Assembly: GCA_902539895.1 (NCBI GenBank)
Contig: CACBMD010000001.1
Span: forward strand, 54,459-118,458
Length of the DNA stretch: 64,000 bases
Direction: 5' to 3'
From: an uncultured SAR116 cluster alpha proteobacterium
GTDB lineage: Bacteria > Pseudomonadota > Alphaproteobacteria > Puniceispirillales > Marisalimonadaceae
The notes below the pieces were generated by a model. The model had not been told where the DNA came from, ran no database searches, and saw nothing but the letters and a program-made list of their open reading frames with translations. The position numbers and the translations under genes are program-made. Of this stretch, positions 1 through 8,926 are shown in pieces. The number at the start of each line of letters is the position of its first letter. The first letter of the stretch is position 1.

Positions 1-1
1 T

Positions 2-514
2 CTTGGACTATCAAACGAAACCTGTTGGGGTACATTACAATTTATTAAATTTTTAAAAGACTTTCCAAATCTAAAGTTAGTCTCCACTCAAAATGAGTAT
101 AGCTTGCTGTGCAGATTATACGACCTAGATATGGCTGAAATGTCTCACCATGAAAATATAAGTTTATTAGCTTATTCACCACTCGCAGGTGGATTTTTAA
201 CAGGCAAGTACATGAATGATAATGTACCTAATAATTCAAGATTATCTAGAGTACCTAGTTTGTTTGGACGAATTAATGAAAATTCTACCTTAGCAGTCTC
301 TGAGTATGTGTCATTAGCTAATAAATATCAAATTGATCCAGTGCACATGGCTATAGCTTTTTGTAATAAGAGACCTTTTATGGGGTCAGTTATTTTTGGT
401 GCAACTGATAAAGCACAATTTAAAAATATTTTAAAAGGTGTAGATGTTGTACTTTCTGAAGAAATGATGTTGGAAATTAATCAATTATATAAAAAATTTC
501 CAATTACTTTTTAG
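2..514 (+). CDS. Aldo/keto reductase, C-terminal part (cut by window start)
   Basis: The frame is open from base 2, so the gene begins before the window; 170 C-terminal residues are visible. Seen: a QNEYSLL segment followed by LLAYSPLAGGFLTGKY, the typical second half of the aldo/keto reductase TIM barrel in Tas-like members, where the loop helps bind NADPH. The catalytic Asp-Tyr-Lys-His residues would lie in the missing N-terminal half. Family members reduce aldehydes or ketones with NADPH in the cytoplasm; the substrate cannot be told. The stop touches the end of the convergent serine hydrolase gene with no space between them. The first in-frame ATG near 131 is internal, not the start. Confidence 0.85.
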   Translation, partial: LGLSNETCWGTLQFIKFLKDFPNLKLVSTQNEYSLLCRLYDLDMAEMSHHENISLLAYSPLAGGFLTGKYMNDNVPNNSRLSRVPSLFGRINENSTLAVSEYVSLANKYQIDPVHMAIAFCNKRPFMGSVIFGATDKAQFKNILKGVDVVLSEEMMLEINQLYKKFPITF

Positions 515-1720
515 TTACTCTAAAGCATTTCCAATTTCTTTAAAAACAGAGAACATCAACTCTTCTGTTTTTATATTAATTGGATCAGATGCTGATGACA
601 TTCTAATTATTGTAAGTTCTTTTTTAGGGTTAATCCAAATATTTTGACCATGTATACCTATTGCACAGAATTCATTTTCTTCAAAACCTGTTTGATACCA
701 TTTTGATCTATAATTTCCATTAGGAAATCTTTTTAAATCATCTTGATTTAAGTAACATGAGTTATCTTCATAATTCTTAATATCATTTATCCAGTTTTCT
801 GGAACTATTTGCCCATTTTTGTTTGCGCCATTTGTACGTACCATTTCTGAAATTAATAATAAGTCGTATGGTGATATACTAATTCCGCCTGCTGATCTAG
901 TTGCACCAAATCTATCTAGTGTTACATTGGCATCATTTATTATTCCTGAGGGTTTGAATAATAAATCAGATATAATTTTAGAATACTTATCTCCTGAGAC
1001 TCTCTCAATTATCCAACCCAACAAATCACTATGTGGAGAGCAATAATGATATTTTTTTCCATGTAGATGCATAGATTTTGGCAAATTTGAAAGAAATTCA
1101 TGTAAACCACTTAAATGTGTCATATCATTATTCGATGGTATATCCCATCCTGTGGAGGATCTATATTTTTGAAATATTTCAGCTTTTCCTGAATAATCTT
1201 CTATAAAATTAGATGCTACATTCATATCAAGAACATTTCTTATAGTCGCATCTTCATAAGCTGAACCAATTGTTTCTGGTAAAATTTTAGATACGGTAGT
1301 ATTCACGTCAATTAATTTTTTATCTACTAAAATACCTGTCAACAAACTAGTAAGTGATTTGGAAATTGAAAATATAATGTGAGGTGTTTCATAAGTTGTA
1401 AAATTATTAAAAAATTCAAAAACTAATTTTCCTTTGTGCATTACAAGGAGACTGTCAGTATTACAATCAACTAAAATATCTTTCAATTTTTTTTTAGTAT
1501 TATTATGAGAAATTTTTATTTCATCGAGGTTTGTTAACTTTTTAATAAAATCAATTTTTTGTTTTGCTTCAAACTTAATTGAAGAAGTAGGAATAATATT
1601 TCTTACATTTACAAATGCCCAAATATTATATGGATATTTTCGCCAATTTTCTAATGTTACTTGATATTCCAAAGGTGGCGGACTTCCTTTCATAATTTTA
1701 TTCGCATCTAATTTTATCAT
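515..1720 (-). CDS. Serine hydrolase, beta-lactamase/class C-like family
   Basis: A 401-residue protein with the penicillin-binding-protein/class C beta-lactamase fold. Seen: the SxxK nucleophile motif S118-I-S-K121 inside FSISKS, a Tyr-x-Ser second motif at Y226-C-S228, and an H357-G-Q third motif where true beta-lactamases have K-T-G. The His-Gly form is usual in esterase or amidase relatives such as EstB-type enzymes and 6-aminohexanoate-dimer hydrolases, so real beta-lactamase activity is unlikely. No signal peptide is visible, which points to a cytoplasmic enzyme. It is convergent with the aldo/keto reductase and divergent from the threonine dehydratase gene. Substrate unknown. Confidence 0.85.
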   Translation of the reverse strand: MIKLDANKIMKGSPPPLEYQVTLENWRKYPYNIWAFVNVRNIIPTSSIKFEAKQKIDFIKKLTNLDEIKISHNNTKKKLKDILVDCNTDSLLVMHKGKLVFEFFNNFTTYETPHIIFSISKSLTSLLTGILVDKKLIDVNTTVSKILPETIGSAYEDATIRNVLDMNVASNFIEDYSGKAEIFQKYRSSTGWDIPSNNDMTHLSGLHEFLSNLPKSMHLHGKKYHYCSPHSDLLGWIIERVSGDKYSKIISDLLFKPSGIINDANVTLDRFGATRSAGGISISPYDLLLISEMVRTNGANKNGQIVPENWINDIKNYEDNSCYLNQDDLKRFPNGNYRSKWYQTGFEENEFCAIGIHGQNIWINPKKELTIIRMSSASDPINIKTEELMFSVFKEIGNALE

Positions 1721-1820
1721 TTACTATCTTTATATAACTTGGTTAAAAAATATAATTACATTTGACAAATATCTAATTTAAACATACCCCATTATAATCT
1801 TAATCAGTAAAGAGATACTA

Positions 1821-3032
1821 ATGAATTTAACATTTAATGATATTACAAACGTTCACAAAAAAATAAAAGATAATGTCAAATGGACTGAAACTACTTTCAC
1901 ATCTTCTATTTCAGAAAAATTAGGTATAGATACGTTCTTGAAGTTAGAAAATAGACAGCATACTGGTGCTTTTAAAATACGAGGCTCCTATTCAAAATTA
2001 TTATCTTTGTCAGCTGCAGAAAAAAAAGCAGGTGTGGTTGCTATGTCAGCCGGCAATCATGCGCAGGGTTTGGCTTATATTTCCAATAAAATGAATATTA
2101 AATCAAACATTGTTATGCCTGAAGGCACTCCATTTACAAAAATTAGAAGGACACAAAATTTTGGTGGAAATGTAATTATTAAAGGTCAGGATTTAAATGA
2201 ATCATATCAACATGTTCAAGACTTAATTTTAAATAATGGTTTTGTAGAGATACATCCATACAATGATCTTAATGTAATTTTAGGGCAAGGCACAATTTCA
2301 TATGAAATGATTACAGATTGCAATGAAATAGATGTTTTATTAGTTCCTGTTGGTGGAGGAGGGTTAATTGCCGGTTGCTCAATAGCAGCTAAACACATGA
2401 AAAAAGACATTGAAGTTATAGGTGTAGAATCTGATCTTTACCCATCATTGTCTAACAAAATGTTTAATAAGAAATCAAAGTGTAAAGGTTCAACTTTAGC
2501 AGAAGGTATTGCAGTAGCAGAAATAGGTGATATTCCTTTTTCAATATTAAAGGATTTTGTTGATGATGTTTTAACTGTTTCTGATAAATCGATTGAAAGA
2601 GCTATTGCAATGTTAGCAGAGCATGAAAAAATAGTTGTTGAAGGAGCTGGTGCTACAGGTTTAGCAGCTTTATTGCAACATGGAACTAAGTTTAAAAATA
2701 AAAAAGTTGGAATTGTCATCTGTGGGGGTAATATCGATTCTAAAGTATTGTCCTCAATTTTAATGAGAGATCTAGTGAGATCAGGTCAGGTGACAACTTT
2801 GGGTATTACTATGCCTGACAAACCAGGACAATTGCAGATAATTTCAAAAATATGCGCTGTGAATGGAGCAAACGTCTTGCAAGTTGAGCACAGTAGGTTT
2901 GCAATGGATCTTTCGGCTAGTTTAGCAAAATTAAATATAACTATTGAAACACAGAATGCTTCTCATCTAAAAAAAATTATAAAGGAAATTGAGATCAACG
3001 ATTTGCCAGTTAATATAGAAGGTATAATTTAA
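1821..3032 (+). CDS. ilvA: Threonine ammonia-lyase (threonine dehydratase) with ACT domain
   Basis: PLP enzyme of 403 residues that converts threonine to 2-oxobutyrate and ammonia, either for isoleucine synthesis or for threonine breakdown. Seen: the PLP lysine K52 in GAFKIRG, the SAGNHAQG loop at 76-83, the phosphate-binding glycine loop VGGGGLIAG at 177-185, and a C-terminal ACT-type domain from about 325 (GITMPDKPGQL). One ACT domain and this length fit the TdcB-with-ACT form common in alphaproteobacteria, rather than the longer IlvA with two ACT-like domains. AAAGAGA precedes the ATG. Biosynthetic or catabolic use cannot be settled from sequence, so the symbol is a best fit. Confidence 0.9.
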   Translation: MNLTFNDITNVHKKIKDNVKWTETTFTSSISEKLGIDTFLKLENRQHTGAFKIRGSYSKLLSLSAAEKKAGVVAMSAGNHAQGLAYISNKMNIKSNIVMPEGTPFTKIRRTQNFGGNVIIKGQDLNESYQHVQDLILNNGFVEIHPYNDLNVILGQGTISYEMITDCNEIDVLLVPVGGGGLIAGCSIAAKHMKKDIEVIGVESDLYPSLSNKMFNKKSKCKGSTLAEGIAVAEIGDIPFSILKDFVDDVLTVSDKSIERAIAMLAEHEKIVVEGAGATGLAALLQHGTKFKNKKVGIVICGGNIDSKVLSSILMRDLVRSGQVTTLGITMPDKPGQLQIISKICAVNGANVLQVEHSRFAMDLSASLAKLNITIETQNASHLKKIIKEIEINDLPVNIEGII

Positions 3033-3033
3033 T

Positions 3034-4089
3034 TTATATTTTACCTAATTTTAGATGTATAATTTCATTTTTTGAACCAAGTCTTATTTTTGGTCCCCAG
3101 CATGCTGCACCTGAACTTACGTATAGGTTTGAGTTATTCATACTATATAAACCATAGATAAATTTGAATTTCAATTTAACTATAAAGTTAAAAGGAAATA
3201 TTTGTCCATTGTGAGTATGACCTGATAACATAAGATGATTTTTGCAATTTAATTTTTGCCAAATATCCGGTTTATGACAGACAACCAAATTGAATAAATT
3301 ATCATCACAAAGCTTGTTTGCAAAATCAATTTTTGATTTTTCAGTCTGGTTATCATCAATTCCAATCAGATTAATATCTTCAATTTGTATCTTTGTGTTT
3401 CTTAAATGTTTAATATTAAAGGATGAAAGTTGACTCATTTTATTTTGAAAATCTTTTAAGTAATATTCATGATTACCACTAACAAAATATATTGGTTTGT
3501 TAATTTCATTTAGAATATTTAGATCTTTAAAATTAAAAGAACTAGAGTCGATCAAATCTCCACCGACCAATAAAAAATCAAAATTAATTTTTTTAATTTT
3601 TTTAATAATTTTTACTAAGTGGTTTGTGTTGTTACTTCCTAGATGAACATCACTTATAAATAATACTTGATAGTTTTTTAATAAATTTGGTGATTTTATA
3701 TCTATTTTTTTGATATTTATGGTTCTTGCATTATATGAACCAAACAAATAAATCAAAATTATTAATATTAGGGAAATTATTCCGATAAAGAATGTGTTGA
3801 ATTGTAAAATATAATTAAAAGAAACACATATTGATACTACCATAAAACTAATAAAACCAATTCCTAAACCTTCATAAACAAAAAATTTTAATGGTTTAAA
3901 ACTATTATTTGATCTTAAATAGTACAAAATTAAAATATAAAAAATTATAGTATTTATTAAAGAATATTGAAATGATTGTGTTTGATTAAACAGTAATTCA
4001 TTTAATGTTTCGAATGGGAAAATATAAAATAGATACGTAATTATAAATAAAATAAAATAAAATAAAAACCTGTAGATATTTTTATTCAT
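3034..4089 (-). CDS. Membrane-anchored metallophosphoesterase
   Basis: 351 residues counted from the ATG at 4089, which lies one base after the photolyase stop; a longer frame exists but would run into photolyase. Four hydrophobic helices fill about the first 120 residues. The calcineurin-like phosphoesterase domain follows: SDVH with D147 and H149, GGD with D178, GNHE at 205-208, a single-His CHKPD segment and GHTH at 290-293. These residues bind two metal ions. The arrangement resembles YkuE/LpxH-like envelope phosphoesterases, so a lipid or cell-envelope phosphodiester is a likely substrate, but this is inference. It is probably co-transcribed with phrB. Confidence 0.85.
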   Translation of the reverse strand: MNKNIYRFLFYFILFIITYLFYIFPFETLNELLFNQTQSFQYSLINTIIFYILILYYLRSNNSFKPLKFFVYEGLGIGFISFMVVSICVSFNYILQFNTFFIGIISLILIILIYLFGSYNARTINIKKIDIKSPNLLKNYQVLFISDVHLGSNNTNHLVKIIKKIKKINFDFLLVGGDLIDSSSFNFKDLNILNEINKPIYFVSGNHEYYLKDFQNKMSQLSSFNIKHLRNTKIQIEDINLIGIDDNQTEKSKIDFANKLCDDNLFNLVVCHKPDIWQKLNCKNHLMLSGHTHNGQIFPFNFIVKLKFKFIYGLYSMNNSNLYVSSGAACWGPKIRLGSKNEIIHLKLGKI

Positions 4090-4090
4090 T

Positions 4091-5533
4091 TTAAGGTTGT
4101 TTGGTTTTTGCAAACGCGTCCAAAGCAGTTTGTCTTGAACTTTTAATTTCCACAATAGGTTTTGGATAATTTTTACCTAGTTCAACTCCTGCTTTTTCCA
4201 AAATTCCATAGGGTGCCTCCCATGGATTAAACAAGTATTTGTTTGGAACTAATTTCAACTCTGGCACATATTTTCTAGTATATTCGCCAATAGGGTCAAA
4301 TTTAATACCTTGTGTGACAGGATTAAAAATTCTAAAATATGGTGCAGCATCAGCACCACACCCAGCTACCCATTGCCAACTTGCACTATTGCTTGCTAAA
4401 TCAGCATCAACTAAACAATCCCAAAACCATCTTTCACCTTCATGCCAATGTATAAGTAAATTTTTCACTAAAAAAGAACCAACTATCATTCTAAGTCGAT
4501 TATGCATATATCCGGTAGACCACAGCTCTCTCATTCCTGCATCCACGATAGGATACCCAGTTTGCCCAGTTTTCCATGCTAAAAGATGTTCTGAGTTATC
4601 AATCCAAGGAAAATTGTCAAACTTTGTTTGTAAATTTTTTTTTGGTAATTCTGGGTAATAATACAATAAGTAATTTGAAAATTCTCTCCATCCTATTTCA
4701 GATAAAAAAACATCCGTATCTTGTTGATGTTTTAATCCCATTTGATTTAGGTCTTTAACGGCGTGCCACACTGTGTTTGGAGAAATTTCGCCCCAATGTA
4801 AATGTGGAGAAAGTCTAGATACATTTTTCTTATTTGGAAAATTTCTACCTTCCTTGTATCCATCTAATTCATGATTAATAAATTGATTTAATCTGTTAGT
4901 TGCAGCCTTTTCTCCGATAGACCAACTTTCCATTATTTTATTTTTCCAATTATGTTTTGGTAGTAAGTCTAATTCATCAATTTTTAAGCTTTTAAAATTT
5001 TTAACCTCGACGTAATCAATAATTTTTGGTTTTTCAAAAGGTCTTCTTGGTTCTGTTGAGTTTAAACAACCCCTTCTAAAATAAGGAGTAAAAACTTTAT
5101 AATTTGTTTTATCATCTTTAAGTATATCCCATGGTTCCCATAGGAGTGAACTATTATAAGAGTATGTATCTATTTTTAATTTTTTTAAATTTGTTTTTAT
5201 TTTTTTATCTCTAGAAATAACCCACGGTTCATAAACTCTGTTCCAATAAATTTTTTTTATTGATTCTAATTGACATATCTTGACTAAAATTTCTTCTGGA
5301 TTACCTTTAGCAAATATCAATTTATTCTGAAATTCTTTATCAAGCTCTTTTAATGATTGGTGAAGCCAAACTCTTCCGGCTTGTCCAATTTTATGATCGT
5401 CAGAGTTAACATCATCAAGAATATATATTGGAATTATTGGACCATTTTTTACGGATTCAATTAATGCAGGATTATCGTGTAATCTTAAATCTTGTCTTAT
5501 CCAATATAAACTAACGTTTTCATTCATTATCAT
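4091..5533 (-). CDS. phrB: Deoxyribodipyrimidine photolyase
   Basis: 480-residue class I photolyase that uses blue light and reduced FAD to split cyclobutane pyrimidine dimers. Seen: N-terminal antenna domain starting YWIRQDLRLHDNPAL, then the FAD domain with WREFSNYLLYYYPELP, GYPIVDAGMREL and the ASNSASWQWVAG and DAAPYFRIFNP segments, which line the FAD and lesion pocket. The length is normal for the family. The start could be 5533 or the ATG two codons later (5527). It is followed directly by the metallophosphoesterase. Photoreactivation suits a sunlit surface-water organism. Confidence 0.95.
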   Translation of the reverse strand: MIMNENVSLYWIRQDLRLHDNPALIESVKNGPIIPIYILDDVNSDDHKIGQAGRVWLHQSLKELDKEFQNKLIFAKGNPEEILVKICQLESIKKIYWNRVYEPWVISRDKKIKTNLKKLKIDTYSYNSSLLWEPWDILKDDKTNYKVFTPYFRRGCLNSTEPRRPFEKPKIIDYVEVKNFKSLKIDELDLLPKHNWKNKIMESWSIGEKAATNRLNQFINHELDGYKEGRNFPNKKNVSRLSPHLHWGEISPNTVWHAVKDLNQMGLKHQQDTDVFLSEIGWREFSNYLLYYYPELPKKNLQTKFDNFPWIDNSEHLLAWKTGQTGYPIVDAGMRELWSTGYMHNRLRMIVGSFLVKNLLIHWHEGERWFWDCLVDADLASNSASWQWVAGCGADAAPYFRIFNPVTQGIKFDPIGEYTRKYVPELKLVPNKYLFNPWEAPYGILEKAGVELGKNYPKPIVEIKSSRQTALDAFAKTKQP

Positions 5534-5566
5534 CTAGTTCTTGAAATTGTAAGATATAATTTGTCT

Positions 5567-5636
5567 TATTGATAAATTAAATTAATGATTTGGTTTGTAA
5601 TTAAATATTTGGTGTTTTTTTTACAATTTATCAATA
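5567..5636. promoter_or_regulatory. 12-bp inverted repeat between divergent phrB and CoA transferase genes
   Basis: The arms TATTGATAAATT (5567-5578) and AATTTATCAATA (5625-5636) are perfect inverted complements separated by 46 bp. They lie in the 139-bp divergent intergenic region. They could be paired operator sites or half-sites for one regulator. The very high AT content makes a chance match possible, so this is only suggestive. Confidence 0.3.
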
Positions 5637-5672
5637 GATTAATATTAATAATTTTGTTTAGAGAGAAATTCC

Positions 5673-6854
5673 ATGTCATATCAAAAACCATTTAAAGGTC
5701 TTAAAGTTATTGATTTTTCTCAAGGCGTAGCCGGTCCATATTGCGGCATGCTTTTAGCTCAACATGGAGCAGAGGTAATTAAGGTAGAGCCCAAAGAAGG
5801 TGATTGGGCAAGAAATCTTGGACAAGAGTATGGTGAGCATTCTGCTTTTTCAGTAGCTGCAAATTTAGGTAAAAAGAGCATTATAGTTGATTTAAAGAAT
5901 ACAAAAAGTCAACCTATTTTAGATACAATTATTAAACAATCCGATATTTTTATTGAAGGTTTCAGACCAGGTGTAATTAAACGACTTGGCTATGATTATG
6001 ATAGGTTAAAAAAAATAAATCCAAAGTTGATTTATTTGTCTATATCAGGCTTTGGACAAAATGGCCCTATGAGTTACAAACCTGCTATGGACCCAGTCCT
6101 TCAGGCTTTTACAGGTTTTATGGCAGAAAACAAAGGCCCAGATAATATTCCTCATAGAACACCTGTTATAATATTTGATATGACTACAGCCTTATATGCA
6201 ACTCAGTTAATATCTACATCATTATATGCGAGAATTAATGAAAAGTTTGGAAGAAAGATAGAAATAAGTCTAATGGAAGCTGCAGCAGCCATACAATCAA
6301 TAAGACTTATGAGTGGTTATATGGAAGGGCCTTATACTCATGCTTCATCTCCATCAGGTACATTCAAAACAAAGGATGGTTGGATACAAATTATAGTTGT
6401 AAAAAATCATGAATTTATTAAATTTTGTAATGCTATCGGTTGGAAAAAATTCATCAAAGATAAGCGTTTTGTAAATAATTCTGAAAGAAGAAAACATGAA
6501 GCAATTCTTTCAAGAGAAGTTCAGAAACTATTTATTAAAGAAAACACAGATTATTGGAAAAATTTACTTAATAAGTATGAAGTTCAAAATGAAAAGGTTC
6601 AAGACTACAAAGATTTCATAGAAAGTGATCAAACAAAAGCAATAGACTTAATTTCTTGGTTAAAGCAACCAACAACTGAACAAATATGGCCAGTTCCAAA
6701 CATCCCTGGTATGCCAAGATTTGTAGATAATGACATACTATCTAAGGCACCAACTTTAGGGCAACATACAGAAGAAATACTGATATCTTTAGGTTATTCA
6801 AATAATCAAATAGAAGAACTGATTAATGAAGGAGTGATAAGGAAATCTATATAA
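5673..6854 (+). CDS. CaiB/BaiF family (class III) CoA transferase
   Basis: 393 residues. Family members move CoA between acyl-CoA and a free acid through aspartyl-CoA intermediates. Seen: GAEVIKVEPKEGDWAR near residues 32-47, which binds CoA, and the expected catalytic aspartate D169 in the IIFDM segment, the same position as in formyl-CoA transferase. DPVLQAFTGFM and the C-terminal PTLGQHTEEIL are further family marks. GAGAGAA lies just before the ATG. The gene stands alone; a GMC oxidoreductase follows after two tiny genes. Substrate unknown; candidates include formyl-CoA, succinyl-CoA or carnitine-type transfers. Confidence 0.9.
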   Translation: MSYQKPFKGLKVIDFSQGVAGPYCGMLLAQHGAEVIKVEPKEGDWARNLGQEYGEHSAFSVAANLGKKSIIVDLKNTKSQPILDTIIKQSDIFIEGFRPGVIKRLGYDYDRLKKINPKLIYLSISGFGQNGPMSYKPAMDPVLQAFTGFMAENKGPDNIPHRTPVIIFDMTTALYATQLISTSLYARINEKFGRKIEISLMEAAAAIQSIRLMSGYMEGPYTHASSPSGTFKTKDGWIQIIVVKNHEFIKFCNAIGWKKFIKDKRFVNNSERRKHEAILSREVQKLFIKENTDYWKNLLNKYEVQNEKVQDYKDFIESDQTKAIDLISWLKQPTTEQIWPVPNIPGMPRFVDNDILSKAPTLGQHTEEILISLGYSNNQIEELINEGVIRKSI

Positions 6855-6951
6855 TGCCAGTAATAGTAAATAGCAGTGGAAAGAAAAGAATTACCGCTAG
6901 TATGGTCTCTGATTTTAAACTTTCAGTAAATGTGTATTCGTCTTTACTCAT
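6847..6951 (-). CDS. Small membrane protein, 34 aa
   Basis: A minus-strand frame begins at the ATG at 6951 and ends with TAG at 6847, overlapping the 3' end of the CoA transferase gene by 8 bp in convergent orientation. An AGAGGA ribosome-binding site lies 6 bases before the ATG. The product starts MSKDEYTFTES and then has one hydrophobic stretch, ILAVILFFPLLFTITGII, reaching the C-terminus, so it would be a single-span membrane peptide. I do not recognise it. The good ribosome-binding site and clean polar-then-hydrophobic layout support a real gene; the short length leaves doubt. Confidence 0.5.
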   Translation of the reverse strand: MSKDEYTFTESLKSETILAVILFFPLLFTITGII

Positions 6952-7046
6952 AAAATGTCCTCTTTTTTTTTATACTTTATTTTTTTTTTAATAGAATTCA
7001 AGTATTTTTAAATTTATTATAAAAAAATTTATAATAGGGGATAATA

Positions 7047-7169
7047 ATGACTTTTATATTTGGAATAATAATTGCTGCTCTAGTTTTTTTCTTTTCAAAT
7101 GAAATTCAAGAAATTATGATCTCCACCGGTTTAAGAGATTATTTGGTAGATTGGCTTCAGTCTTGGTGA
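7047..7169 (+). CDS. Small membrane protein, 40 aa
   Basis: ATG at 7047 with TAGGGGA 6 bases upstream, stop TGA at 7167-7169. The product has an N-terminal hydrophobic helix, FIFGIIIAALVFFF, followed by a charged amphipathic tail ending WLQSW. It is divergent from the other tiny gene (start 6951), and together they fill most of the otherwise empty 400-bp gap between the CoA transferase and GMC oxidoreductase genes. The layout resembles small subunits or regulators of membrane complexes, but no function can be assigned. Confidence 0.5.
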   Translation: MTFIFGIIIAALVFFFSNEIQEIMISTGLRDYLVDWLQSW

Positions 7170-7260
7170 TTAGATAACACTTTTCTAATTGTATAAAATT
7201 TAGCTTTAACTATTATCAAGTAATAAACATAACTTAAATTTTCTAATTTGGGTAACTTTA

Positions 7261-8901
7261 ATGGCAGATAATTTTGATTACATTATAGTTGGTGCAGGAT
7301 CTTCTGGTTGCGTTTTGGCAAATAGGCTGAGTGCAAATCGTAAAAATTCAGTATGTGTATTGGAAGCAGGTCCGACTGACTGGAATCCATTTATACATAT
7401 ACCTGCAGGTTTTATGAAAACTCTTGTTAATCCAAATGTAAATTGGTTATTTAAATCTGAACCTAGTTGGGGTACAGATGGAAGAGTAATAGACATTCCA
7501 AGAGGTAAAACATTAGGCGGATCAAGTTCAATAAATGGTATGGTTTTCAATAGAGGACAAAACCTAGATTTTGATGTTTGGGCTCAAAAGGGTAATAAAG
7601 GTTGGAGTTATTCAGATTTACTTCCATATTTTAAAAAATATGAAAAAAGACTGGGTGAATTTGATGACGTTTATCGAGGAACACAAGGCGAATTGCCAAT
7701 CACAGATCTTGAATACAGAGATCCTTTATGTGAAGCATTTATCAAAAGTGCTATAGAACAAGGTATTCCACTTAATAAAGATTACAATGGGAAATTGCAA
7801 GAAGGTGTTTCTTACGTACAACGTACCACTAGAGGTAGATTTAGAGTAAGTGCTGCAAAAGCATTTTTGAAACCAGCCAAGTCCAGAAAAAATCTCCAAA
7901 TAATAACCAACGCATTCGTTACAAAAATTAACTTTAATAATAAAACAGCAATTGGTGTTGAATATTTAATAGGAGGAAGAGGAGGAAAAAAGATTAACCT
8001 TAGAGCAAATAAGGAAATAATATTATCATCTGGTGTTATAAAATCACCTCATATTCTACATATGTCGGGTGTTGGTCCCGTTGAAGATCTTAAAAAACTT
8101 GGAATAGATGTCATTCATGATCTTAAAGGTGTAGGAATGAACTTAAGAGACCATTTTGCTCCTAGATTAACTGCAAGAGCTAAAAATGTTGAAACAGTAA
8201 ATGAAAAATCTAGAGGGTTTAAACTTCTAAAAGAAATTGGAAAATATATAATTGGTAAACAATCTATAGTAAATTTAAGTCCTACGTTAGTATATTGTTT
8301 CTGGCATTCTAATGAAGAAATAAGAAATCACGATCTTCAAATGACTTTTACTCCAGCATCGTATAAAGAAGGTGTTCAATCGACCTTAGATACTGAACCT
8401 GGATTTACGGTTACTGCGTGGCAACAAAGACCTGAATCACTTGGTTGGATAAAATCAAAAACAAATGACCCATTCGACGCTCCATTAATTCAACCTAATT
8501 ACTTGGATGCTGAAGAAGATAAGAGGGTAGTTGTTGCGGGATTAAAACTATCTAGAAGACTAATGCATTCTAAAGCTCTTTCACATTACTTTGATTATGA
8601 AGTTTATCCTGGAATTGAAAAACAATCAGATGAAGAATTACTTCAAGTTGCAAGAGAAAGAGGAACTACAACCTATCATCAGATGGGAACATGTAGAATG
8701 GGTCCAAAAACTGACCCAACTGCAGTTGTTGATGATAATCTTAAAGTTTATGGTTTAAACAATCTTAGAGTTATTGACGCGTCGATTATGCCAACAATGT
8801 TATCTGCAAATTTACACTCTGGCGCTACATTAATAGGAGAAAAAGGTTCTGATTTAGTACTTGGAAAAGAACCAATTGATCCAATAGTTTTAAATTATTA
8901 A
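7261..8901 (+). CDS. GMC family oxidoreductase (choline dehydrogenase-like)
   Basis: 546-residue FAD enzyme of the glucose-methanol-choline family; such enzymes oxidise alcohols, for example choline, polyethylene glycol or aliphatic alcohols. Seen: the ADP-binding loop VGAGSSG at 10-16 with E35, the GGSSSINGM FAD signature near residues 86-94, and the catalytic pair His473 (YHQMGTCRMG) and His519 (SANLHSGATLIGEK). The second position is Asn in choline oxidase and is His here, as in many other members. No signal peptide. The downstream GST-like gene is 25 bp away and likely in the same transcript. The substrate cannot be read from sequence, so betA is not assigned. Confidence 0.9.
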   Translation: MADNFDYIIVGAGSSGCVLANRLSANRKNSVCVLEAGPTDWNPFIHIPAGFMKTLVNPNVNWLFKSEPSWGTDGRVIDIPRGKTLGGSSSINGMVFNRGQNLDFDVWAQKGNKGWSYSDLLPYFKKYEKRLGEFDDVYRGTQGELPITDLEYRDPLCEAFIKSAIEQGIPLNKDYNGKLQEGVSYVQRTTRGRFRVSAAKAFLKPAKSRKNLQIITNAFVTKINFNNKTAIGVEYLIGGRGGKKINLRANKEIILSSGVIKSPHILHMSGVGPVEDLKKLGIDVIHDLKGVGMNLRDHFAPRLTARAKNVETVNEKSRGFKLLKEIGKYIIGKQSIVNLSPTLVYCFWHSNEEIRNHDLQMTFTPASYKEGVQSTLDTEPGFTVTAWQQRPESLGWIKSKTNDPFDAPLIQPNYLDAEEDKRVVVAGLKLSRRLMHSKALSHYFDYEVYPGIEKQSDEELLQVARERGTTTYHQMGTCRMGPKTDPTAVVDDNLKVYGLNNLRVIDASIMPTMLSANLHSGATLIGEKGSDLVLGKEPIDPIVLNY

Positions 8902-8926
8902 TTTAAATTTTTTTAAAAGGGAAAAA

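Noticed and set aside
515..1720. True beta-lactamase (antibiotic resistance)
   Set aside because: The third motif is HGQ instead of KTG and no signal peptide is present, as in esterase-like relatives.
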